In this document: positions 1-7,541 of the stretch, one piece after another | Layout of the letters: every line of letters starts with the position of its first letter | Position numbering within the stretch: position 1 is the first letter of the stretch | NCBI GenBank assembly: GCA_964479535.1 | Contig: CAYZMM010000001.1 | Coordinates: 524,106 to 588,105 of the forward strand | Direction of reading: 5' to 3' | Source: S015-6 sp964479535 | Lineage (GTDB): Bacteria; Desulfobacterota; DSWW01 | DNA length: 64,000 nucleotides | Position numbers and translations under genes: made by a program | The notes under the pieces: generated by a model | Seen by the model: only the letters and a program-made list of their open reading frames with translations | What the model was told of the DNA's origin: nothing | Database searches by the model: none

Positions 1-1031
1 TTCATGCCGAGGTAGTCCCCCATCTCAGCCGCCCGGGCGATCAGTCCCTCCTCGTCGATGATCCGCTGCACCTCGTTCGCCACGGCACAGGAGAGGGGAT
101 GGGCGGAAAAGGTGTACAGATGCTGGAACTCCGCTTCCTTTTCCTCGAAGAGCCTGGTGAGGCTTTCTCGCACCGCCATGCCGGCCAGAGGAGCGTATGC
201 ACTGCTCGCACCCTTCGCGAAGGTCGCGATGTCCGGGACCACACCGAAATGATCCATCCCCATGTTCTTTCCGGTCCTTCCGAATCCGGTCACCACCTCA
301 TCGAAGACCAACAGGACATCGTACTTGTCGCAGGTCTCCCGGATGATGGGAAAGTACTCAGGCGGAGGCACCAGTCCCCCACCCGCCGAGGCGACCACCG
401 GCTCGGCGATGAAGGCCGCGACCGTCTCCGGCCCCTCCGCGAGGATCCTCTTCTCCAGGTCCCGTGCACAGTCCATGTCGCAGTTCGGATACGCCTTTCC
501 GAAGGGACAGCGATAGCAGTAGTGAGGCGCTGTCCGCGGGTTCTTCCAGAGCATGGGCCCGAAGTCCCTCTGCCGCATCTTCACGTCACCGATCGACAGG
601 GTGAGCAGCGTCATGCCGTGGTAGCTCAGATTGCGGGACACGACCTTGTACCTGGACTCCCGGCCTGCCAGCACGTGGTACTGGCGCGCAAATTTCACGG
701 CCGCTTCGTTCGCCTCGGACCCGCCGGAGCAGAAGTAGATCTCGCTCAGCTCGGGAGGCAGCCGCTTCCTGATCCTCTTGGCCAGCTCGATACGGGATTC
801 GGACGCGAAGATGGGCAGGATGTACGAGACCTCTTCGACCGCCTTCTTCGCAGCCTCGGCCACCTCCTTTCGGCCGAGGCCGATCGTGACGGCCATGGGC
901 CCCCCGGAGGCGTCGATGAACCGGGCCCCGGTGGAATCGTACAGGTACACCCCCTCCGTGCGGGTAATCAGGATCGGGGGGATTCCGGGCAGCGGCAGAA
1001 ACATGTTCTCACGGACTTCCTGCATTTCCAT
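1..1031 (-). CDS. Class III PLP aminotransferase (3' end beyond window)
   Basis: About 343 codons are visible from an ATG at 1031; the C-terminus lies beyond the window edge. The fold-type I class III signature is present: a glycine-rich SGGSEANEAAVKFA stretch, the LLVFDEVVTGFGRTG motif whose Asp binds the PLP pyridine nitrogen, and FAKGASS with the Schiff-base Lys near residue 273. A cysteine cluster (CYRCPFGKAYPNC) also occurs, in slightly altered form, in the neighbouring aminotransferase. The start lies 14 bp after the stop of that neighbour, so the two are probably co-transcribed. Class III enzymes move an amino group from an omega-amine or amino acid to a keto acid; the substrate cannot be read from the sequence. 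Confidence 0.9.
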   Translation of the reverse strand, partial: MEMQEVRENMFLPLPGIPPILITRTEGVYLYDSTGARFIDASGGPMAVTIGLGRKEVAEAAKKAVEEVSYILPIFASESRIELAKRIRKRLPPELSEIYFCSGGSEANEAAVKFARQYHVLAGRESRYKVVSRNLSYHGMTLLTLSIGDVKMRQRDFGPMLWKNPRTAPHYCYRCPFGKAYPNCDMDCARDLEKRILAEGPETVAAFIAEPVVASAGGGLVPPPEYFPIIRETCDKYDVLLVFDEVVTGFGRTGKNMGMDHFGVVPDIATFAKGASSAYAPLAGMAVRESLTRLFEEKEAEFQHLYTFSAHPLSCAVANEVQRIIDEEGLIARAAEMGDYLGM

Positions 1032-1045
1032 GGTTCGTTCCCCGG

Positions 1046-2470
1046 TCAATCGCACATCTCGTCGATGTCGGTGAGGACCTTGTCGATCACCTCGAACCCG
1101 AACTCCATTTCCTCGTCCCGGATCGTCAGGGGAGGCGCGACACGGATCGCGTTCGGCACATTCGACCCGACCATCACCCCGTTCAGGACGCACCTTTGCG
1201 AGATGATCACTTCCGGGTACCCGGAAATGTCCCCTGCAAAGGTGGCGAACCGGTCCTCGGCGATGAAGGGTTCCTTTCTGCGCCGGTTCTTCACCACTTC
1301 GAACCCGCCGAGGAGACCCACGCTCTGCACCAGTCCGACGCATTTGTGCCGGTTCTCGAGTCCCTGGAGCTTCTCCTCGAGAATCACCCCCTTGTCCGCG
1401 GCGACCTGGGGGATGTTCTCCTCCAGCATGAACTCCACCGCCGCCGCGACGCTCGCCGCCACGATCGGGTGTCCCGCGTGGGTGCTTCCGGTCCAGTAAC
1501 GATACCGGTCCACCTCCTCGGCAATCTCCTTCGAAAGGATCACCCCGCCTCCGGGAAGTGCGCAACCGTTCATGCCCTTGCCGATGGTCATGATGTCCGG
1601 CGTGACGCCCTCGTACAGCTGATACGCAAACCACTTGCCGCACCGGCCGAAGCCGCACACGACCTCGTCGTCGATCCAGAGGATCCCGAGCCTCCGGGTC
1701 ATCTCCCGGAGTTGCGGGATGTACTCGGGCGGCGGGTTGATGCAGGACCCTCCGTAGAAGATCTCGGTCACGAAGGCGGCGACCGTTTCCGGCCCCAGCG
1801 TGCGAATGAGGTTCTCGGAGGCGAGTATGCAGGCCAGCCTGCCGTCTTCCTGCTTGCAGGACGGATAGGTGTGCCCCAGAGAACACCGGTAGCAGTAGGG
1901 AGCGGGCACCACGTGGAAGCCGGTACCCGGGAAGTTCGGCACATCACGAATTTCTCCCGACTCGGGGCAGGCAAAGGAGGAGCGGTAGAAGCGGTTCCGG
2001 GACGCGCCGGCGGCCCCGCTGGTGGAGCCGTGGTACGCATACTCCCGGGTGATGATGTTCGGCCGCCCCGTCACCTGTTTCGCAATGGCGAAGGCGTGCT
2101 CGTTCGCCTCGCTCCCCGTGTTCACGAACCGCAACCGGCCCGCCCAGTCGTCCGGGCCGAGGACGTCCTCCATGATCAGCTTCGCCGCCCGGCTGCGATA
2201 CGCGGTGCAGAACAGCTCCTGCACGAAACCGACCTTTTCCGCAGCCTCCTTGATGGCGGCCGTTACACGGGGATGTTTGTACCCGAGATTGGCACCTATG
2301 ATCTGGCTCACGAAATCCAGGACCTTCAGCCCGCCGACGAGATGCACGTAGTTGCCTTCCGTGTGGCTCACCGGAAGGAAGTTGTACTCCTTTGCGGCCT
2401 GCTTCACGTGGAGGTAGTACTTCTCGTCCCACTGCTGGATCTGTTCCCAGTTCGTTTCCTGCTGACCCAT
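1046..2470 (-). CDS. Class III PLP aminotransferase
   Basis: A complete 474-residue fold-type I aminotransferase, a normal length for class III. Visible motifs are NTGSEANEHAFAIAKQ (cofactor phosphate region), ILWIDDEVVCGFGRCG with the PLP-binding Asp near 268, and TIGKGMNG with the catalytic Lys near 298. A CYRCSLGHTYPSC cluster near residues 193-205 parallels the one in the adjacent, divergent paralogue. A candidate promoter lies just upstream (2527-2555), so this pair may be transcribed partly independently of the upstream operon. Cytosolic. Substrate unknown; an omega-amino acid or amine donor is the family expectation. Confidence 0.92.
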   Translation of the reverse strand: MGQQETNWEQIQQWDEKYYLHVKQAAKEYNFLPVSHTEGNYVHLVGGLKVLDFVSQIIGANLGYKHPRVTAAIKEAAEKVGFVQELFCTAYRSRAAKLIMEDVLGPDDWAGRLRFVNTGSEANEHAFAIAKQVTGRPNIITREYAYHGSTSGAAGASRNRFYRSSFACPESGEIRDVPNFPGTGFHVVPAPYCYRCSLGHTYPSCKQEDGRLACILASENLIRTLGPETVAAFVTEIFYGGSCINPPPEYIPQLREMTRRLGILWIDDEVVCGFGRCGKWFAYQLYEGVTPDIMTIGKGMNGCALPGGGVILSKEIAEEVDRYRYWTGSTHAGHPIVAASVAAAVEFMLEENIPQVAADKGVILEEKLQGLENRHKCVGLVQSVGLLGGFEVVKNRRRKEPFIAEDRFATFAGDISGYPEVIISQRCVLNGVMVGSNVPNAIRVAPPLTIRDEEMEFGFEVIDKVLTDIDEMCD

Positions 2471-2512
2471 GCTCGATCGTCCTCCGTCTTTCCGATGTGG
2501 AATCCGCGCCGA

Positions 2513-2529
2513 AAGGGCTGAGAGCCCTT
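2513..2529. other. Perfect short hairpin upstream of the aminotransferase pair
   Basis: Arms AAGGGCT (2513-2519) and AGCCCTT (2523-2529) are separated by GAG. The hairpin lies after the methyltransferase stop and directly at the predicted transcription start of the minus-strand promoter at 2527-2555. It could be a weak terminator for the upstream operon (only three T follow on the minus strand) or an operator. The function is inferred. Confidence 0.4.
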
Positions 2530-2555
2530 ATACCCCGGCCCGGGCAATGATTCAA
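2527..2555 (-). promoter_or_regulatory. Candidate sigma-70 promoter for the aminotransferase pair
   Basis: Read on the minus strand: TTGAAT (2555-2550), a 17-nt spacer, then TATAAG (2532-2527). The -10 box matches the consensus at 5 of 6 positions. The predicted start falls about 50 nt before the ATG at 2470. Confidence 0.5.
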
Positions 2556-2572
2556 GGACGCGTTCCGAACGA

Positions 2573-3127
2573 TCAGCCGGGTTTCCGGCACACGATCCCG
2601 GCGACCGCCCTTTTGTCAGGGTCCTCGCGGATGCCCTCGAAGCAGTCGATCACCGCCCAGTCCTGGAACCATCCGAGCAGTTCGCCGTGCTTCAGCAGGT
2701 AGTCCGGGTTCTTCGGCCGGCCGAACCGGGGCTGATCCACCGTAAAGGTCTCGTAGACGAGGACACCTCCCGCCTTGAGGGCCTCCCGGATGCCGGAAAT
2801 CAAGGGACGGTGCAGGTATCGAAAGACCAGCATTCCGCCGAAGAAGTCCTCGGGAAGGGGATTGGAGCCTTCCTGCTCCAGGTCGGCCTGCCACAATTCC
2901 ACGTACACACCATGTTCCTCGGCCAGGGTCCGCGCCCGCTGCAGGGCTTCACGAGACCGGTCGCAGCAGACGACGGGAACGCCCTCCACGGCCAGGAAGA
3001 CGCCGTTCTGCCCTTCGCCGCACGCAAGGTCCAGAACCGGCCCGGGCAGGGTGGCCTCCAGAAAGACACGATGATGTTCCACCAGGAACGAAGCGGGACG
3101 CAAAACGGGTCCAGGGGTCGAGTTCAT
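2573..3127 (-). CDS. Class I SAM-dependent methyltransferase
   Basis: A 184-residue protein with a Rossmann-type SAM-binding motif I, LDLACGEGQNG, near residues 33-43. An acidic residue at the end of strand 2 (VVCCDRS) and a later aromatic-rich strand (VLVYETFTVDQPRFG) resemble small TehB/UbiE-like methyltransferases. It lies 26 bp after the MBL-fold hydrolase gene, in the same direction. The acceptor is unknown; the small size and absence of a target-recognition domain favour a small-molecule substrate. Confidence 0.8.
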   Translation of the reverse strand: MNSTPGPVLRPASFLVEHHRVFLEATLPGPVLDLACGEGQNGVFLAVEGVPVVCCDRSREALQRARTLAEEHGVYVELWQADLEQEGSNPLPEDFFGGMLVFRYLHRPLISGIREALKAGGVLVYETFTVDQPRFGRPKNPDYLLKHGELLGWFQDWAVIDCFEGIREDPDKRAVAGIVCRKPG

Positions 3128-3153
3128 GTGTTCTCAGCCTCCGGAGCGCCCTT

Positions 3154-4050
3154 CTAGCCCGTCCAGGTCTTGGCGATGTACCGCATCATCTGGCCGATCA
3201 CCATGGCCATGACCTCCCTGGGCAGGAAGTAGTCCGGGGCGTCCTTCATGAAGAGATCGGTGAGTTCCCGGGTGCTCTCTTCCACGTCCCCGGTCCGCCG
3301 GTAGGACGCCTCCATGCGTTCCCGGGTCTCCCGGGCGGCCTCGATGGACCTGGGCATGAAGGCCTTCGCATCTTCCCCGGTGAAGGCACCGTAGTGCTCC
3401 GCAAGATGGATTTCTACATCGTAGGCGCTGAAACGCTCCAGGGTTTGCTGATACTTGGTGAAGTTCGAGTTCCCCGCGGCAAAGACATCGTCGCCGAAGG
3501 GGATCCCTCCGGCATCGGAGGCGAACAGGGCCTTTTCCGAAGGCATGTAGGCAGCGATCGAGTCGGAGGAGTGGCCCTGTGCATCGATGATCTCCAGTCC
3601 CACACCTCCCCAGTTCACTCGCTCCCCGCCCTGGACGGTCTCGTGCACCTCCACCCCTTCAAAGGCGAGGCCCATTTCCGCCGCCCGCTCCTCCATGGAG
3701 CGCTCCGCGATCAGGGCCTGGCTCAGATGCGCAATGCTCTCCACCACCTTCGGGTTCCGGAGCAATTCCTTTCCCCGCGCCGAAGTGACCACCTTCAGTT
3801 GCGGCCATCTCCTCGCCAAGAAGGGTGCAATGCCGCAGTGATCGAAATGGGTGTGCAGGATGAGAAGCCTGGTGACGGTCGACTCCTCGATGCCGAAGGC
3901 GGCCAGCTGCTCGAGAAGGTCCGGCACGATGGAGATCATCCCCCCGCCCACAATCGTGTTTTCCTCCCCTTTCAGGAGGTACACATTCGACTCCTCCCGC
4001 CCGAGAAGCAGAATTCGCTCCGTGATCCATCCCGGGTCCTTCCTTCTCAT
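3154..4050 (-). CDS. MBL-fold metallo-hydrolase
   Basis: A 298-residue metallo-beta-lactamase-fold protein. The metal-binding HxHxDH motif is HTHFDHCG at residues 66-73. Later ligands are likely His in AQGHSSDS, Asp in FASDAGG and His in LAEHYGA. The C-terminal helical tail (ERMEASYRRTGDVEE onward) is typical of the glyoxalase II-like branch, which hydrolyses thioesters or lactones. A good AAGGAG ribosome site precedes the ATG. It sits between the zinc dehydrogenase and the methyltransferase in one direction. The exact substrate is not determinable. Confidence 0.88.
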   Translation of the reverse strand: MRRKDPGWITERILLLGREESNVYLLKGEENTIVGGGMISIVPDLLEQLAAFGIEESTVTRLLILHTHFDHCGIAPFLARRWPQLKVVTSARGKELLRNPKVVESIAHLSQALIAERSMEERAAEMGLAFEGVEVHETVQGGERVNWGGVGLEIIDAQGHSSDSIAAYMPSEKALFASDAGGIPFGDDVFAAGNSNFTKYQQTLERFSAYDVEIHLAEHYGAFTGEDAKAFMPRSIEAARETRERMEASYRRTGDVEESTRELTDLFMKDAPDYFLPREVMAMVIGQMMRYIAKTWTG

Positions 4051-4080
4051 GACGTCTCCTTCAATCGATGACTTTCCGTC

Positions 4081-5280
4081 TCAGTCCATCTCAAAGACGA
4101 CCTTGATGACGCGCCCGACCTTCCGCCTCGCCACCTTGAAGGCCTCCCGGAATTCGGCCAGGGGAAACCGGTGCGTGATGAATCCATCCAGTTTGATTCT
4201 GCCCTGCTGAATCATCTCCATGGCCAGGTCGAAGCTGCTCACCCTTCTCCCCTGGAAATTCTCGGACCCGTGGGCGTTGACGCCGATCAGGCGCAGCTCC
4301 TGATTCCAGACCGGTGTCTGGTCGAACCGGACCGGTGAGAGCTGATTGCCGATCATCACATAGTCTCCGCCCCCCCGGAGCCAGCGGACCGCATCATGAA
4401 TCGTCCGGGAATGCCCGACGCAGTCGTAGATCAGGTCCATGCCGCCCAGGAGAGTCGAATTGCCCAAAGGCCCCCTGTAGATCTTCGCACCGCTCGCCCG
4501 GGCCACGGCCTCGTAGGGCTCGCCCTCGAGCACGTGGTCGGCGCCCAGCTGAAGGCCCAGTTCCTTCTTGAATTCCACCTTTTCGAGAAGAAAGACGACG
4601 CATTCCGGCTGGATCGCCTTGGCACACTGGATCACGTTCAGCCCGATCGTACCGGCTCCTATGACCAGGACCTTCTCCCCTGCACGGGGGGGTCGCTTGA
4701 GAACCGAATGGAGGGAAACCGACGCGGGTTCGATCAGTACCGCCTCGTCGTCAGGAATCTCGTCCGGAACCTTGACCAGCTGCGAACGGTGGGCCAGAAA
4801 GTGATCCCCAAAACCGGCGCCCAGATTCTCCGGCAGCGTCCCTGCGGAGAAGTTGTCGCACAAGGTGTAGTTGCCCTGTTCACACTGGGGACAGGCGGGC
4901 TCGATTTCCTTGATGGAGCAGCACGGGAGGTATCGCTGAAGGGTCACCCGGTCCCCGGGCCGGAGATCGGTCACGGAGGACCCCGATTCCCTGACCCGGC
5001 CCACCAGTTCGTGCCCCAGGAAGGCCTTGGAAACTCCGGGAAGGGCGGCAATCGAAATGGAAGGACTTGCCTGAACGTAGAAAAGGGACAGGTCCGCACC
5101 GCAGATCCCGGCCAAGTGGTTCTTCACCCGGACCCATGCCGGCCCGGGAAGATCCTGATCGGGGAGTTCACCGTAGCGCACGGGTGAAATCGGCGAGCCG
5201 TATACCGACTCGCTCAGCCTTGCAAGAAGCCGGGTCCCCAGAATCCTTGGGACGCTCACTTCGAAATGGATGGTCTGCAT
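4081..5280 (-). CDS. Zinc-dependent alcohol dehydrogenase (MDR superfamily)
   Basis: A 399-residue medium-chain dehydrogenase. The catalytic-zinc region reads GICGADLS followed by GHELVGRV. The structural-zinc lobe has four cysteines (CPQCEQGNYTLC plus an upstream Cys-Cys pair), and the nucleotide fold carries GAGTIGLNVIQ. It resembles threonine or sorbitol dehydrogenase-like enzymes that oxidise polyols or amino alcohols with NAD(P). It lies between the transketolase C-half gene and the MBL hydrolase, suggesting a carbohydrate or C3/C4 intermediate pathway. The ribosome site before the ATG at 5280 is weak. Confidence 0.9.
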   Translation of the reverse strand: MQTIHFEVSVPRILGTRLLARLSESVYGSPISPVRYGELPDQDLPGPAWVRVKNHLAGICGADLSLFYVQASPSISIAALPGVSKAFLGHELVGRVRESGSSVTDLRPGDRVTLQRYLPCCSIKEIEPACPQCEQGNYTLCDNFSAGTLPENLGAGFGDHFLAHRSQLVKVPDEIPDDEAVLIEPASVSLHSVLKRPPRAGEKVLVIGAGTIGLNVIQCAKAIQPECVVFLLEKVEFKKELGLQLGADHVLEGEPYEAVARASGAKIYRGPLGNSTLLGGMDLIYDCVGHSRTIHDAVRWLRGGGDYVMIGNQLSPVRFDQTPVWNQELRLIGVNAHGSENFQGRRVSSFDLAMEMIQQGRIKLDGFITHRFPLAEFREAFKVARRKVGRVIKVVFEMD

Positions 5281-5394
5281 GCCCGCCCAGGGTGCTGTTT
5301 GACTTGCCGTGGCTGACCCAGCACGGAGGGTTCACGGGTCAGAGATCGAAATCCGCCCATCCCCCCTGATGCGAGGTAAGCGGAGAGGAGGTCT

Positions 5395-6312
5395 CTAGCC
5401 GAGCATTGCCTTGGTGGAAGCAGCGATACTGTCCGCATCCAGACCCACGAGCTTCAGGATGTCCGGGTAAGGAGCCACATCCATGACGAACTCGTCCCTG
5501 AGGCCCAGCCGCAGGAGGCGTCCCTTCCCTGTCTCCGCCAGGATCTCAGCAACCGCACCTCCGAGCCCACCGTTGACGAAATGCTCCTCCACGGTCACGA
5601 GCCTACCGATTTCATCGGCTGCCTTTTCGATGGCCTCCCGGTCGATGGGCTTGATGGAGTGCATATTGAGCACCCGCGCAGAAATTCCCTGCTCCTTCAG
5701 CAGATCGTGCGCCCTGAGCGCCTCGGTCACGCTGGCTCCGGTCGCCAGAAGGGCCACGTCGGACCCTTCCCGCAGAACGGGCGCCTTGCCGATAACGAAA
5801 TCGTCGGCGTATCCCTCGATGGGCTGAATGAAGCCGAACCGGATGTACACCGGGCCTTCCGCCTCCGCTGCGGCCCTCACCGCACGGGTCCCCTCTTCCG
5901 GATCCCCGGGGCAGAGCACGGTCATTCCCGGAATCAGACGGAGAAGCGCCAGGTCCTCGACCGCGTGATGGGTGGCCCCCCAGTGCCCGCCCTCGAGGCC
6001 GGAGCAGGGGGCGATGATCTTGATCCCGTTCCGGTTGTAGCTGCAGTCGGTTCGTATCTGCTCGAAGCTGCGCATGCTCACAAAGGGCGCCATGCCCACG
6101 ACGAAGGCGAGCTTGCCCGCGTGCGCGAGTCCCGCCGCCACGCCGATCAGGTTCGCCTCGCTGATCCCCACGTCGAAGAACCGGTCCGGAAACTGTTCCG
6201 AAAAGGGGCTGACCGGGCCCATATCCTGGGACACCACGACCAGGTTCGGGTTGTCCGCAGCCATCTCCGCCAACACGCCCCCTTGCGAAAGGGCATATAC
6301 GAAACCTAGCAT
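5395..6312 (-). CDS. Transketolase C-terminal subunit (pyrimidine-binding and C domains)
   Basis: A 305-residue homologue of the C half of transketolase. The pyrimidine-binding domain includes RFFDVGISEANLIGVAAGLA, where the Glu activates thiamine diphosphate, and the C-terminal domain includes VTVEEHFVNGGLGGAVAEIL. The ATG overlaps the stop of the N-half gene by 7 nt, indicating translational coupling of two subunits that must assemble. The pair transfers a two-carbon ketol unit between sugars. Confidence 0.93.
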   Translation of the reverse strand: MLGFVYALSQGGVLAEMAADNPNLVVVSQDMGPVSPFSEQFPDRFFDVGISEANLIGVAAGLAHAGKLAFVVGMAPFVSMRSFEQIRTDCSYNRNGIKIIAPCSGLEGGHWGATHHAVEDLALLRLIPGMTVLCPGDPEEGTRAVRAAAEAEGPVYIRFGFIQPIEGYADDFVIGKAPVLREGSDVALLATGASVTEALRAHDLLKEQGISARVLNMHSIKPIDREAIEKAADEIGRLVTVEEHFVNGGLGGAVAEILAETGKGRLLRLGLRDEFVMDVAPYPDILKLVGLDADSIAASTKAMLG

Positions 6313-7124
6313 GATTCCACCTCCAGCGCCTTCAGGGCCTCCTCGACTTCATGGGCTTCAAGGGATGTGAAATGGGCCCGCGGCGTCCCCTCCACTCCGG
6401 GAACGCTCTTTCCCTTCACCGTGTTCGAGAGGATCACAGTGGGGCCCTTCCCGGCGGGAAAGGACTCCAGGGCCCCCAGGATCGATCCGATTTCGTGGCC
6501 GTCGATCACGTGCGTGTTCCAGGAGAAGCTCCGCCACTTCTCTTCCAGGGGCTGGATGGGAAGGATCTCCTCCACCGGCGCATTCGCCTGGAAACCGTTG
6601 CAGTCCACGACGGCGAGCAGGTTCTCGAGGCCGAACCGCGGCGCGCAGAGCGCCGCCTCCCACACCGACCCCTCCTGGAGTTCTCCATCTCCCATGAGAA
6701 CCACCGTCCTCGCACCGCTCCCGTTCAGCTTCTCCGCCATGGCGATCCCGATTCCCACCGACAACCCGTGCCCCAGTGAGCCGGTAGCGAACTCGACCCG
6801 CGGGGCCTTCAGGCTGGGGTGGCCGGCCAGGCGGCTCCCCGTCTGCGCCAGCTTGGTGAATTCGGTCGCGTCGATTTCCCCCATCTCCGCCAGGCACGCA
6901 TGCAGGGCGTGGACCGTATGGCCCTTGCTCAGGATGAAGTGGTCCTTCGGCCTCTCCCTGCCTTCCACCTCCAGGAAATGAAAGAACAGGGCCGCCATCA
7001 TCTCCGCGATGGACATGGAGCCGCCGAGATGGATGAGCTGGCCGTTGGAGGCCATGGTCAGCAAGTGGCGACGCAGATCCACGGTACGCTTCTCCAGGGT
7101 CTTCACGAGATTCGGATCCGGCAT
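6306..7124 (-). CDS. Transketolase N-terminal subunit (TPP-binding domain)
   Basis: 272 residues from the ATG at 7124, which has a strong AGGAGGAG ribosome site; the frame is open further upstream but without transketolase similarity. It carries the TPP diphosphate/Mg motif MGDGELQEG with the distal Asn in VVDCNGFQ, plus N-terminal HLGGSMS and ILSKGHTVHAL. It is the N half of a split transketolase and the first gene of the minus-strand operon. Split forms are common in some bacteria and archaea and are also used in specialised sugar or sulfosugar routes; which applies here is unknown. Confidence 0.93.
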   Translation of the reverse strand: MPDPNLVKTLEKRTVDLRRHLLTMASNGQLIHLGGSMSIAEMMAALFFHFLEVEGRERPKDHFILSKGHTVHALHACLAEMGEIDATEFTKLAQTGSRLAGHPSLKAPRVEFATGSLGHGLSVGIGIAMAEKLNGSGARTVVLMGDGELQEGSVWEAALCAPRFGLENLLAVVDCNGFQANAPVEEILPIQPLEEKWRSFSWNTHVIDGHEIGSILGALESFPAGKGPTVILSNTVKGKSVPGVEGTPRAHFTSLEAHEVEEALKALEVESC

Positions 7125-7541
7125 CCTTCTCCTCCTGTTTCGTTGGGCTTTCTGTTTCGGCGACCACGCCGCAGGGCTTGCGGGTATACTACAAGCCCGA
7201 CGCGAACTGTACAAGTGCGGGGGGGACAACGAGCGGCTGACATCTTCTTCGGCCTTTGAATGAACGTTGTTATACATCCATGAATCAAATGGTCCCCGGC
7301 CCGCTGTATTCATTGGTCGGCCCGCACCATTCCCAGTGCGCGTCCGGTCCGGCGCCGGAACAAGGCATCTCTCATTTCATACTGTTTACCTATGCAAGCT
7401 GCTTGATTTTACGGCAGGACTTACGTATGCTTGCGCAAAAATAGAAAGTTAGTTTTACTAAGCATTACTCTTATGGCCCCCGACGCACGGCCACCGGGGG
7501 ATCTTCCGGCAGACCCACGGCCCCATTCCAGGGAGGACACT
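7125..7541. other. Divergent intergenic region between transketolase operon and giant surface protein
   Basis: 417 bp with no convincing gene. It holds the minus-strand leader of the transketolase operon, an inverted repeat at 7174-7198, and an AT-rich stretch (about 7380-7470) just upstream of the giant protein gene, where its promoter probably lies. A weak TTGCGC/TTTACT pair with 17-nt spacing at 7431-7459 is the best plus-strand candidate. Confidence 0.5.
7174..7198. promoter_or_regulatory. Inverted repeat over a candidate -10 region upstream of the transketolase operon
   Basis: Perfect 7-bp arms GGGCTTG (7174-7180) and CAAGCCC (7192-7198) flank an 11-nt core containing GTATACTA. On the minus strand a TGTACA-like -35 and TAGTAT -10 overlap the right arm, so a regulator bound here could control the operon. 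Sequence-based guess only. Confidence 0.3.

Noticed and set aside
99..2521. Long plus-strand open frames over the aminotransferase genes
   Set aside because: Low-complexity shadows; the minus strand encodes clear PLP enzymes.
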